Shown here: positions 1 to 6,253 of the stretch, one piece after another | How positions within the stretch are numbered: the first letter of the stretch is position 1 | How the letters are laid out: every line of letters begins with the position of its first letter | From: Arenibacter sp963972175 | Lineage (GTDB): Bacteria; Bacteroidota; Bacteroidia; Flavobacteriales; Flavobacteriaceae | NCBI GenBank assembly: GCA_963972175.1 | Contig: CAXAVP010000180.1 | Coordinates: 1 to 9,119, forward strand | Length of the DNA stretch: 9,119 bases | Reading direction: 5' to 3' | Translations under genes and position numbers: made by a program | The notes under the pieces: generated by a model | Seen by the model: the letters and a program-made list of their open reading frames with translations, nothing else | Databases searched by the model: none | Told to the model about the DNA's origin: nothing

Positions 1-12
1 ACTATAACCAAA

Positions 13-72
13 CACATGTAATGTGCCGTACGAATTTTGGAGACCGACCAAAATGATTTATATGGCGCCATA
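13..72. repeat. Three short inverted repeats upstream of the stress protein gene
   Basis: Three dyads lie in the 104 bases before the stress protein gene. CACAT at 13-17 faces ATGTG at 21-25 across three bases. ATTTTGG at 34-40 faces CCAAAAT at 48-54 across seven bases. A 12-bp perfect palindrome, TATGGCGCCATA, sits at 61-72, about 33 bases before the start codon. None is followed by a T run, so none is a convincing terminator. They could be operator sites or leader hairpins for the stress gene, but no function is shown. Confidence 0.3.
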
Positions 73-104
73 CATCTGACCAACAATAAATTAAATAGAA
101 ACCA

Positions 105-902
105 ATGAAAAATATCCTTGTTCCAATTGGAGCCTCTGAAAGGGCACATAAAACCTTACAATATGCTGTAGACTTTGCGACCGAATTTGGTTCCAATATT
201 TATATAATGGAAGTGTTTAGTGTTAGCTCTAGCGCAAGTTCTTTGGCAAACATCAGTGAAAAACTCTCAGTAAACAACAAAGAGCATATAAAAGGAGTTC
301 TTGACCAAGTGGATGCAAAAAATGTGATGATCAAGATAGCCACCTACAAGGGTGATATTGTAAACGGACTAAAGGATATAGATAAAGACCTAGGAATAGA
401 TTTGATTATAATGGCGCCCAGAAGCAATGATATACAGGAAGAGTTGTATTTGGGCAACACCTCCGGTAAAATTGTAAAGCAGACCGATATACCCACCTTA
501 ATAGTACCCAAAGGAACTGTTTACAGACCCTTTAAAACTATATTGACAGCCTTTAAATCGGGAGTTTTAAAAGATAAGAGTATTCTAAATCCTTTAATAG
601 AGATCAAAAAGAAATTTGATTCAAGAATAAGTTTGCTATTTGTAAAAACCCCAGGATATACCAAAGACGATCTAAAAATAAATATGTCATTAATGGGTTT
701 GAGTTCTGAGCTTACCCAGTCCGAAAACCCCTCTACTTATTTAGGGGTATTGCAACATTTTGAGGCAAAACATCCAGATCTACTTTGTGTATTTAGGAGA
801 AAACGAGGCTTTTTTAAGAAATTATGGGAAAAAAATACCATCCCAAAGTCAGAATTTTACGCAGCGGTGCCAGTTTTGGTACTAAGTGTGAAAAAAGACT
901 AA
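105..902 (+). CDS. Universal stress protein, two UspA-like domains (host gene)
   Basis: A 265-residue cytoplasmic protein of the universal stress protein superfamily, at the usual length for the tandem-domain form common in Flavobacteriia. The first domain starts MKNILVPIGAS (the first beta strand and loop of the fold) and ends near residue 140 with the pattern LGNTSGKIV...PTLIVPKG. This corresponds to the family's second nucleotide-binding segment, G(S/T)-x-S followed by a final strand. The preceding G-x-x-G of ATP-binding members is not conserved: the sequence there is MAPRSND. The second domain (about 142-265) begins FKTILTAF, is more divergent, and ends VPVLVLSVKKD. The ATG at 105 is supported by the immediate match to the domain start. 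It is the only plus-strand protein gene here and faces away from the element, so I read it as resident host DNA. Its specific stress role cannot be told from sequence. Confidence 0.9.
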   Translation: MKNILVPIGASERAHKTLQYAVDFATEFGSNIYIMEVFSVSSSASSLANISEKLSVNNKEHIKGVLDQVDAKNVMIKIATYKGDIVNGLKDIDKDLGIDLIIMAPRSNDIQEELYLGNTSGKIVKQTDIPTLIVPKGTVYRPFKTILTAFKSGVLKDKSILNPLIEIKKKFDSRISLLFVKTPGYTKDDLKINMSLMGLSSELTQSENPSTYLGVLQHFEAKHPDLLCVFRRKRGFFKKLWEKNTIPKSEFYAAVPVLVLSVKKD

Positions 903-929
903 TAATATTGCAATAAGCGCAAATAGTAC

Positions 930-960
930 TTTGATAATGTTAGAAAAAGTATTTTCTTTG
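930..960 (+). promoter_or_regulatory. Probable tRNA-Ala promoter
   Basis: TTTG at 930-933 is followed after 19 bases by TTTCTTTG at 953-960. This fits the Bacteroidota -33 (TTTG) and -7 (TAnnTTTG) elements with one mismatch (T for A) in the second. Transcription would begin a few bases before the mature tRNA 5' end at 975, which is the expected layout. Confidence 0.45.
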
Positions 961-973
961 CGGCAGCCAAATA

Positions 974-1049
<76 letters not shown>

Positions 1050-1054
1050 GGTTA

Positions 1055-1087
1055 AAGCCCATAGACGTCATGTTTATGGGCTTTTTT
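1055..1087 (+). terminator. Rho-independent terminator of the tRNA gene
   Basis: AAGCCCATA (1055-1063) pairs perfectly with TATGGGCTT (1075-1083), and the T run continues to 1087. It sits seven bases after the tRNA and ends its transcript. On the minus strand the same hairpin is followed only by a short T stretch, so it could stop leftward transcription weakly. Confidence 0.85.
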
Positions 1088-1137
1088 GATTGTGGTTGAC
1101 AATCTAGTTCACAAATTATTTATTAGTTGGTTAATGG

Positions 1138-1154
1138 AGATTTAGGATAAATCT
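1138..1154. repeat. Short inverted repeat near the presumed left junction
   Basis: AGATTTA (1138-1144) and TAAATCT (1148-1154) form a perfect seven-pair dyad with a three-base loop. It sits in the non-coding stretch 1088-1234 between the tRNA terminator and the last element gene. No T run follows on either strand. It might be a protein-binding site near the element end, or chance in AT-rich DNA. Nothing else in 1088-1234 stands out to me. Confidence 0.2.
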
Positions 1155-1234
1155 AAATTAGTTTTGTGTATTAGATGGACTATTTCAACAAAATCAGATG
1201 GCCATATACTACCCCCTCAAATAAAAGCTTAGTA

Positions 1235-1591
1235 TTATTTTTCATTTAACAAGTGCATTTTATTTACTGCATTATCTACGATTTCCATTAAGTCCTTTGT
1301 GGTTGAACAAAATTCCAGTTCTTTGTTTAGTAAATTAAAAAAATTAGATTCCTTTGAATAAGGTTTAGTTTTTGATAATTTTATTAAGGCTTTTGAAATA
1401 TAATTTTGAACTTTTTCAAATTGCTTTTCAAATGAACCAAGATGTTTGGCAAAGGTCTCACCATCTTCCATTGTCATAGTATTGTTCATAAAGTTTAAGT
1501 CGGCACCATTACGATTGCCACGAGGACAATTAAATGCATTCCGAATAAACATTTCATATCTCATTGCCTGCGTGTAATTCTGTGCCGACAT
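1235..1591 (-). CDS. Hypothetical protein, second gene of a two-gene unit next to the tRNA
   Basis: A 118-residue soluble protein I do not recognise. The first 50 residues carry an N-terminal MSAQNYTQAMRYEMF helix and an asparagine-rich stretch, NCPRGNRNGADLNFMNN (about 21-37). The remainder is mostly predicted helix with alternating K, E and L, consistent with a helical bundle or coiled-coil partner. There are no membrane segments or catalytic motifs. It starts three bases after the stop of the 67-residue gene, so the two are almost certainly co-translated. The pair has its own presumed promoter and is cut off from the tape measure gene by a terminator, so it is a separate unit. Cargo at an element end next to the attachment site is often accessory (defence, toxin-antitoxin, exclusion), but nothing here proves such a role. 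Confidence 0.7.
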   Translation of the reverse strand: MSAQNYTQAMRYEMFIRNAFNCPRGNRNGADLNFMNNTMTMEDGETFAKHLGSFEKQFEKVQNYISKALIKLSKTKPYSKESNFFNLLNKELEFCSTTKDLMEIVDNAVNKMHLLNEK

Positions 1592-1594
1592 ACT

Positions 1595-1798
1595 TTATTT
1601 ATTTTTTAATTTAACCAATCTTGAAAAAAGATGTGTATGTATATCATAACTCAATTTATCCCAGGATTCATAACCATTATCATCTTTTATGTCGATACCT
1701 TGACTTTTCAAATCTTCCGAACGTTCATTTTTTAATTTTTGCACATACTCTTCTGCTGCTATCAAGTCAGCTATTGATAATTCATCAAACTTGCTCAT
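1595..1798 (-). CDS. Small hypothetical protein, first gene of the two-gene unit
   Basis: A 67-residue protein, charged and probably helical. It begins MSKFDELSIADLIAAEEYVQKL, where residues 7-25 would make an amphipathic helix, and ends with the basic tail RLVKLKNK. No known domain is recognised. It begins about 30 bases downstream of a good TAnnTTTG promoter element. Its stop codon lies three bases before the ATG of the 118-residue gene, so both are probably made together in similar amounts. A small charged first gene with a larger partner resembles many toxin-antitoxin or immunity pairs in layout only; I see no sequence motif that supports this. Confidence 0.65.
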   Translation of the reverse strand: MSKFDELSIADLIAAEEYVQKLKNERSEDLKSQGIDIKDDNGYESWDKLSYDIHTHLFSRLVKLKNK

Positions 1799-1825
1799 TT
1801 TAAAATATTTTTTTGTTAATTATAA

Positions 1826-1833
1826 CAAATATA
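1826..1833 (-). promoter_or_regulatory. -7 element of the promoter for the 67/118-residue gene pair
   Basis: On the minus strand this reads TATATTTG, a full match to the Bacteroidota TAnnTTTG -7 element, 28 bases before the ATG at 1798. I see no clear TTTG at the expected -33 spacing, so the upstream half is weak. Confidence 0.45.
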
Positions 1834-1881
1834 GCACGATAGGTCTAATCGATTTATTGATTTTTGTTTGATTATCAACTG

Positions 1882-1893
1882 GTTGTTAACAAC
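1882..1893. promoter_or_regulatory. 12-bp palindrome, candidate operator
   Basis: GTTGTTAACAAC is a perfect 12-base palindrome about 50 bases upstream of the TATATTTG element of the two-gene unit. A dimeric regulator could bind here. No regulator is identified, and the site occurs once in the window as far as I can see. Confidence 0.3.
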
Positions 1894-2068
1894 TTGCTTT
1901 TTCCAAGGGACTTTCATAAACCAAATTTTTTTACACTAACAGTTTTTTACTTTTAATCGACATTGGCGGAAAACTCAAAGTCCAACCTCTATAATAGATT
2001 ACTCTATCAGTGGACTTATAATAATTTTCGCTGCGGTGTGAATTAATATATTGTGAATTTTCCAAATT

Positions 2069-2098
2069 AAAAAAGACCGCCAATAATTAGCGGTCTTT
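2069..2098 (-). terminator. Rho-independent terminator after the tape measure gene
   Basis: On the minus strand, AAAGACCGC, a nine-base loop and GCGGTCTTT (complement of 2098-2072) form a perfect nine-pair stem, and the T run extends to 2069. It lies 32 bases past the tape measure stop codon and closes the leftward morphogenesis transcript. It therefore separates that block from the 67/118-residue pair. The rest of the 331-base gap (1799-2129) holds the palindrome and -7 element listed separately and no convincing gene. Confidence 0.88.
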
Positions 2099-2129
2099 CC
2101 AATCAAAAACAAAAATGGACAATGAGTAT

Positions 2130-4091
2130 TTAATTTGCTCCCTGGGTATTGGTAACCTTGATCGGTATTGCCACCGGTCCATTGGCTTTTGCGGATTCCA
2201 CGTTGTTACCTTTGTCCCTAATATTTAGGTCTATACTACCCCGCATCATAGAATCCCGTAATGATTGCCGGCTTTGTTCCGCTTTGACGTCCGGACCATC
2301 CAACACTTTGCGTTTGTCATTAACCTCAACACTACCGGTCAAATCTCCTATTTTATCCAATCCAAAATTGGCCATTTGCCCAATCTTACCAGGAATTTTG
2401 GATAACAGGGTTAAAATGCCCCTCATGGGCATTAACATGAATTTTAGTATGCTTTGCCCTATTCCTTTAAAAAAGGCCATAAAATCGAACTCCTGAAACC
2501 ACTTAACAACATTGTCCCATGCCGCACCGATCATTCCGGTAAACGCTTTCCATTGTTTACCAAACCACGCGGTTATTTCATCCCAATAATAGAATATAGC
2601 CACCAATGCACCAATAGCCGCAATTATGGCCAATATAGGCCATAACCCTAAATTTAAGGCCACCCCAAACGCGGTGGTTGCCGTGGTAGCCAACCAGGTG
2701 CCGGCGGTAGTTACGGCCATTACAGTTTTATAAGCAGCCAAACTAATGGCATTTTGGCCAATGGCAATGGACGCGGCACTACTTAAAGCACCATGAACAC
2801 CCAAAACAACATTATAGGCCGCAAATGCAGCTTGTGAGCCCCAAACCAATCCCTTTAAAACTCCAAAGGTGCCAATTAGACCGGCGCCAACGGCCACAAT
2901 GGTTTCCATGTGATCCGCCACAAAAAATAATGTACCTTGCACCTTACTTAACCCACTCCCTGCGGTTGCCGTACTTATCAACACATTATTAAAACTATTT
3001 TTTACCGTATCCAATGCGGTGTTAACGGTTTTTGATGCGGCCGAAAACTCGTTGTTCAAATCTATATTCTTGGTAAATGCAGAATTAGCCAATGTCAGTT
3101 TTTCATTCAACAACTTAAAGTTGGTCGCTAATGGAATGATCCCTTTCGATACGGTTTCACCGCTCAACCCCAACACGGACAATGTTTTGGATACGCTCCC
3201 CCCCTGGTTACTTATTTTATTAAGCCCCTTGATCAATGCTGTAAACGCTGCAACCTTATCCGATGTAAATATTTCTTTAGCTTCATTTGATGTCAATCCC
3301 ATTACCTTGGCATACGCTGTCAAAGTTTTACCACCCTTTATTGTAGCATTTTCTACGGCCCTGAATACCTTACCAACTGCGGTTCCTGCAGCTTCCGGCC
3401 TTACGTCTAACGATTTTAACGCGGTCGAAATTCCTAATATATGAGTGGATTGTAATTTATATGCCGCTGTGGCCCTAGCTACTTCACTAGCAACCCCTAA
3501 TATTTCGGATTCCGTGGCTGCGGACGTGTTGCCCAAACCGACTAAGGCAGACGAAAAACGATCAACCACCCCAACACCCTCTCCGGTAATTGTCAATAAT
3601 CGTGCAATTGACGCGGCCCCGGCTGCGCCTTGGATGTCCGACGCTTTTTCAAGCTTTGACAATGTGGCCGAAAATTTTAAAATATTTGCGTTTCCAGTAA
3701 CTCCCAATTGACCGGCAACCCCTCCAAGTTCCAATAACTTATCCGGTGAAATACCGCGAAGATTTTTAGAGGTATTTAATATTTCTTTGCTAAACTCTGC
3801 CAGGTCATTACCTATAATGCCGGTCGTTTTAGAAACACCGATCAAGCCGGCTTCATAGTCCCGTATCCCGCCAACTCCACTTGCAAATAATGTACCTATG
3901 CCAAGCCCAAGGGTTAACTGTGTTAACCTTCCCATCCTTGAAAAGACACCACTAACCGCATGGTCAAACCTTTTGATTGAAGATATTCCCGCAATAGAAA
4001 ACTTTGAAACACCCATGGTCATTTTTTTAAAAATGTGGGTGAATTTATCAATTGCCCTAAATTCTGCAGGAATTTTAATTGTTGCTGCCAT
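2130..4091 (-). CDS. Phage tail tape measure protein, TP901 type
   Basis: A 653-residue protein that in tailed phages fills the tail tube, sets tail length and takes part in DNA delivery. Residues about 75-375 match the TP901 core pattern: GGIRDYEAGLIGVSKTTG, then LGGVAGQLGVTG, IARLLTITGEG, TSAATESEILGVASEVA and RPEAAGTAVGKVFRA. Residues about 395-500 are a long hydrophobic, alanine- and glycine-rich stretch with a strong membrane-like segment at about 481-501 (GLWPILAIIAAIGALVAIFYY). A tryptophan-rich region follows (503-532, WDEITAWF...W...WFQEF), then a basic, polar tail. It is short to middling for the family. ATG at 4091 follows an A-rich leader; a strong terminator follows its stop. No tail tube, assembly chaperone or baseplate gene flanks it, which is very unusual for this family. 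The frame is intact over its whole length. Confidence 0.93.
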   Translation of the reverse strand: MAATIKIPAEFRAIDKFTHIFKKMTMGVSKFSIAGISSIKRFDHAVSGVFSRMGRLTQLTLGLGIGTLFASGVGGIRDYEAGLIGVSKTTGIIGNDLAEFSKEILNTSKNLRGISPDKLLELGGVAGQLGVTGNANILKFSATLSKLEKASDIQGAAGAASIARLLTITGEGVGVVDRFSSALVGLGNTSAATESEILGVASEVARATAAYKLQSTHILGISTALKSLDVRPEAAGTAVGKVFRAVENATIKGGKTLTAYAKVMGLTSNEAKEIFTSDKVAAFTALIKGLNKISNQGGSVSKTLSVLGLSGETVSKGIIPLATNFKLLNEKLTLANSAFTKNIDLNNEFSAASKTVNTALDTVKNSFNNVLISTATAGSGLSKVQGTLFFVADHMETIVAVGAGLIGTFGVLKGLVWGSQAAFAAYNVVLGVHGALSSAASIAIGQNAISLAAYKTVMAVTTAGTWLATTATTAFGVALNLGLWPILAIIAAIGALVAIFYYWDEITAWFGKQWKAFTGMIGAAWDNVVKWFQEFDFMAFFKGIGQSILKFMLMPMRGILTLLSKIPGKIGQMANFGLDKIGDLTGSVEVNDKRKVLDGPDVKAEQSRQSLRDSMMRGSIDLNIRDKGNNVESAKANGPVAIPIKVTNTQGAN

Positions 4092-4103
4092 TGAATTTGA
4101 TTT
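4088..4103 (-). repeat. Shared leader sequence, copy 1 (tape measure start)
   Basis: The minus strand reads AAATCAAATTCAATGG across the start codon of the tape measure gene. The identical 16 bases occur at the start of the 210-residue gene (6199-6214). It may be a shared translation-initiation context, a regulator site or a recombination trace. Confidence 0.5.
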
Positions 4104-4147
4104 AAAGTTATTTCTCTAAAAGCTTTATCAATTCAACACTAGCATTA

Positions 4148-4155
4148 CAAAAATA
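4148..4155 (-). promoter_or_regulatory. -7 element upstream of the tape measure gene
   Basis: On the minus strand this reads TATTTTTG, matching TAnnTTTG, 56 bases before the tape measure ATG and inside the 136-base gap after the 71-residue gene. A TTA-containing stretch at about the right distance is a weak -33 candidate. It suggests that the tape measure gene can be transcribed on its own. The rest of the gap (4092-4227) holds no gene I can support. Confidence 0.35.
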
Positions 4156-4227
4156 ACTATTTCGGGAAGGTATTAATCTTATAGCTATCAGAAGTAATTA
4201 ACTAGTAATGAACAATTTAATTAAAGT

Positions 4228-4443
4228 TCAATTATTTTTGATCCTAGAATCTATTTCCTGGTAAAATTCCTCCACGTCATTGTTTAGTTCTTTTCCGGAT
4301 GTTATCCCATGTTTAACCTCATCCAAATTGGTATCGGCGTAATCCATCCAAGATTCTACCCTCTCCCGCTCCTGGGCCACACCGGAATTAAAAATACTGT
4401 TGTACGTTTCCGGGTGGTTCTGTTTTAATTGCTCAATGTTCAT
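4228..4443 (-). CDS. Small protein resembling the scaffold-type C-terminus of phage head proteases
   Basis: A 71-residue acidic protein. Residues 3-50 follow a pattern seen at the C-terminal end of phage prohead proteases and scaffold proteins (Mu gpI-like or ClpP/S49-like): L-K-x-x-H-P-E-x-Y-x-x-I-F, then G-V-A-Q-E-R-E-R-V, then GITSGKEL. In those proteins the protease domain lies upstream and this part helps capsid assembly. Here the part stands alone with its own ATG and A-rich leader, and no protease domain precedes it. It lies 24 bases after the small-terminase-like gene and before the tape measure gene, the position a scaffold would have in a phage morphogenesis operon. It could be a relic of a deletion or a stand-alone factor acting on a helper's capsid. 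The family call is from memory of the pattern. Confidence 0.6.
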   Translation of the reverse strand: MNIEQLKQNHPETYNSIFNSGVAQERERVESWMDYADTNLDEVKHGITSGKELNNDVEEFYQEIDSRIKNN

Positions 4444-4467
4444 TGTTTCTATTTTAAAAATTAATAA

Positions 4468-5100
4468 TTATTTGCGTTGTCCGCGGCTCCTTGTTACCGC
4501 ATAGTCCTTTATTATGGTTTGAATTTCGACCTTAGATTTGTCTTTGGCGTTTTTAATACTGTCCTGTAATACCTGGCGCATTTCTTTAACCATGCGGGCC
4601 AAGTGGTCACGGTCCCCTCCTAAAATTTCACAATAAACAGACGCGATATTTTCACACCCGCTTTCGAACTCCCGGAACACACTTTGAATGTTAATAACCA
4701 TTATTTTTTGCACCATTTCAACCGGCATTAACTCCCCTCTTATTTTTTCGATTTGTAGGTTTTTCAATTCAATTTCCTTTTCGGTCTTTAGCACATCTGC
4801 AAACCGTTTTCGCGAGTAGATACCGTTGGTTTCCTTTGGATGTTGTATTTCGGGTCGTGCCAAATTAACCGAAGCCTTTTGGCCATTGCTAGAAACATTG
4901 CCTTTGTTTGAAATAGGCACTAAATCCAGGTCAATACCTTTACCCTCGGTTTGATCTGCAATATATTCTTTGTTAGCGGCAAATTGGGTGTCTATATATT
5001 CACCGGATTTAAAAACCTTTCCGCGGCGTATGTGTTGGCGCAAAGTGTTGTAAGGTACGCCAACGGCCATGGCAAATTCCTTTGGTTTTAATAATGGCAT
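4468..5100 (-). CDS. Small terminase subunit-like DNA-packaging protein
   Basis: A 210-residue protein. Residues 3-30 form a helix-turn-helix (LKPKEFAMAVGVPYNTLRQHIRRGKVF) suited to DNA recognition. A polar linker spans about 55-95. From about 97 the long helix RKRFADVLKTEKEIELKNLQ and RGELMPVEMVQKI resemble the oligomerisation part of Nu1-like small terminases, where a lysine- and glutamate-rich helix is followed by a G-E-x-x-P/V-x-x-V step. The helical C-terminal part ends in the basic RSRGQRK. Small terminases recognise the packaging site and hand DNA to the large subunit. No large terminase gene follows; a 71-residue scaffold-like gene comes next. A small terminase without a large one is typical of phage satellites, which redirect a helper's packaging motor. 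It could instead be a general DNA-binding phage protein. ATG at 5100 fits the domain start. Confidence 0.65.
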   Translation of the reverse strand: MPLLKPKEFAMAVGVPYNTLRQHIRRGKVFKSGEYIDTQFAANKEYIADQTEGKGIDLDLVPISNKGNVSSNGQKASVNLARPEIQHPKETNGIYSRKRFADVLKTEKEIELKNLQIEKIRGELMPVEMVQKIMVINIQSVFREFESGCENIASVYCEILGGDRDHLARMVKEMRQVLQDSIKNAKDKSKVEIQTIIKDYAVTRSRGQRK

Positions 5101-5118
5101 ATTACTTTCTGTTTTTTA

Positions 5119-5175
5119 GTGTTACATCATCTTTTGTAACAATTTTTGTTCTATTGTGTTACAACTTTTGTTACA
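5119..5175. repeat. Paired GTGTTACA...CTTTTGT(A/T)ACA repeats upstream of the small terminase gene
   Basis: Two related units, 37 bases apart start to start. The first (5119-5141) is GTGTTACA, then a spacer with CTTTTGTAACA. The second (5156-5175) is GTGTTACA, then ACTTTTGTTACA. Together they hold four GTTACA cores (5121, 5135 inverted, 5158, 5170). The second unit overlaps the end of the 41-residue gene, and the first lies in the gap before the small-terminase start. Possible roles are a packaging recognition site, an operator or replication iterons. Confidence 0.55.
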
Positions 5176-5276
5176 GGCTCAAAAAATGGGTAATGTGTAT
5201 TAAAGTCGGCACGCGCAACATACTCCCCGCCAATGCAGTTTGCTTTACAGTACCTTAATTGTTTTATCACCAACAT
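5151..5276 (-). CDS. Small 41-residue protein coupled to the upstream gene by TGATG
   Basis: The frame opens at ATG 5276-5274 and reads MLVIKQLRYCKANCIGGEYV and onward, ending VTKVVTQ with TAG at 5151-5153. Its ATG shares one base with the TGA stop of the 94-residue gene (TGATG), the classic arrangement for coupled translation. It has two cysteines close together (C-K-A-N-C, residues 10-14) and an aromatic stretch, HYPFFEP, near residues 28-34. This composition looks more like a real protein than random AT-rich sequence. No family is recognised. It lies between the replication-side genes and the small terminase gene, so it fills most of a gap that would otherwise look non-coding. A short accidental frame is the alternative. 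Confidence 0.5.
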   Translation of the reverse strand: MLVIKQLRYCKANCIGGEYVARADFNTHYPFFEPVTKVVTQ

Positions 5277-5560
5277 CAATGTCCTATCTCATTAACTAGA
5301 TCGTCACGGGTTACCCCCAACACCAAACAAATCTTTTCGATCAATACTTCTAACCCTTCAACCTTATTATGTTGTTTGTATCCCTTCTTTTGGGCTTTGT
5401 ACATTTGATATTTAATTATATCATAGTCCAAGTCGTAGCGGGTTTCAATTACCAATGCCAACCGATGTATAGTTTTAATTGGGCGCTCGCCGTTTCGTAA
5501 TCTAGTAAGATCATTAAGGGCAATGCACATATCAAGATTTAATTTTATAGCTGCACGCAT
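5276..5560 (-). CDS. Hypothetical 94-residue protein
   Basis: A small, basic, mainly helical protein with no family I recognise. Residues 1-35 (MRAAIKLNLDMCIALNDLTRLRNGE) and the tyrosine-rich segment YDLDYDIIKYQMYKAQKKGYKQ (about 43-64) look like helices. The end, EGLEVLIEKICLVLGVTRDDLVNEIG, has a helix followed by G-V-T-R-D-D-L, reminiscent of the last part of small helix-turn-helix proteins, but a full motif is not clear. It starts nine bases after the stop of the 210-residue gene and overlaps the next small gene by one base, so it is part of one operon. It may be a regulator or a protein-binding adaptor; the sequence does not decide. Confidence 0.7.
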   Translation of the reverse strand: MRAAIKLNLDMCIALNDLTRLRNGERPIKTIHRLALVIETRYDLDYDIIKYQMYKAQKKGYKQHNKVEGLEVLIEKICLVLGVTRDDLVNEIGH

Positions 5561-5569
5561 ATGGCTGGT

Positions 5570-6202
5570 TTATTCCTTAATACGCCAAATTTCCACAACA
5601 TTGGGGACCACCTTTCCATCTTGAATTGTTACCAGGCCCTTTAGTGATCTACTCCAATGATCCATATTATTCCATAATGAATTTTCTCCTTGGTCAATTT
5701 TGGCTAGTAAATCGGCTTGCATAGCCCTATTTAATACCGCACTTAAATCGTTAGCGATTGCCATGGCTTTATTCTGCCTTTCGTTTGTTGTATAGTAGGT
5801 TCGGCTACGTTCCAAGTCTTTTAAAAATGAGTTCTTTAACTCAATTCCTTTGGATGTTATTTCCATTTCGGTCAAATCGAAACTTCCAATTTTCTCAATG
5901 GCCGTTTTAACTGGTCCCGGATCTTTCCCGATTAGACCAAAAGCACTTTCCATCGAAGCATTTGGGAACCCTATTTGGGCCAACACCAATTCCATAAAAC
6001 CATCAAACCGGTTTTTTAATATCTTTTCAATCTCTGCTTTGTCCAATTTCCTTTCCAATACCCGTTCACACTCAACTAACGCGTTGTTATAAAGTTTGCA
6101 CGCGGTTTCCTTTCTCCCTTTGTCTACTTCAATACCTTCATGATCGGTGAACAGGAAAATTGGTTTAAAACCTACTGATTTACTCGTTTTTAGTAATTCC
6201 AT
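5570..6202 (-). CDS. Hypothetical 210-residue protein between the replication and packaging genes
   Basis: A soluble protein I cannot assign. It begins with a short beta-type segment, GFKPIFLFTDHEG (11-23), then long charged helices (about 29-72, 113-165) and a C-terminal segment with GLVTIQDGKVVPNVVEIWRIKE that looks like a beta hairpin. There are no membrane segments, signal peptide or metal motif. The middle holds the sequence GLIGKDPGPVKTAIEKIGSFDLTEME. The first codons follow a leader identical over 16 bases to that of the tape measure gene, which supports the ATG at 6202. It sits 51 bases after the 94-residue gene that follows the replication initiator, and nine bases before the next gene. 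Position suggests a role in replication, regulation or early morphogenesis, but this is only context. Confidence 0.7.
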   Translation of the reverse strand: MELLKTSKSVGFKPIFLFTDHEGIEVDKGRKETACKLYNNALVECERVLERKLDKAEIEKILKNRFDGFMELVLAQIGFPNASMESAFGLIGKDPGPVKTAIEKIGSFDLTEMEITSKGIELKNSFLKDLERSRTYYTTNERQNKAMAIANDLSAVLNRAMQADLLAKIDQGENSLWNNMDHWSRSLKGLVTIQDGKVVPNVVEIWRIKE

Positions 6203-6214
6203 TGAATTTGATTT
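6199..6214 (-). repeat. Shared leader sequence, copy 2 (210-residue gene start)
   Basis: Identical to the 16 bases at the tape measure gene start (minus strand AAATCAAATTCAATGG). Just upstream on the minus strand is ATTATTAATT (6225-6216), which also precedes the 71-residue gene (4468-4459). These leaders therefore share parts across three genes. Confidence 0.5.
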
Positions 6215-6253
6215 TAATTAATAATTTATGCTTTGGTTTCGCTGCCGAAAACT

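Noticed and set aside
2..196. A 64-codon minus-strand frame overlapping the start of the stress protein gene
   Set aside because: It overlaps the well-supported stress gene start, and its translation shows no family pattern.
1816..1917. A 33-residue minus-strand frame (MKVPWKKQVV...) upstream of the 67-residue gene
   Set aside because: It covers the palindrome and the -7 element, ends just before the next gene and has no convincing leader. I judge it accidental, though a leader peptide cannot be excluded.
2149..4119. Several open frames on the plus strand opposite the tape measure gene
   Set aside because: They overlap a full-length, clearly recognisable protein, have low-complexity translations, and lack leaders. 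They are by-products of the codon use of the opposite strand.
4092..4227. A pseudogene remnant between the 71-residue and tape measure genes
   Set aside because: I could not find a fragment of any recognisable protein in either strand of this gap; it reads as AT-rich leader with a promoter element.
5119..5175. CRISPR-like array
   Set aside because: Only two imperfect units are present, with one short spacer and no cas genes nearby.
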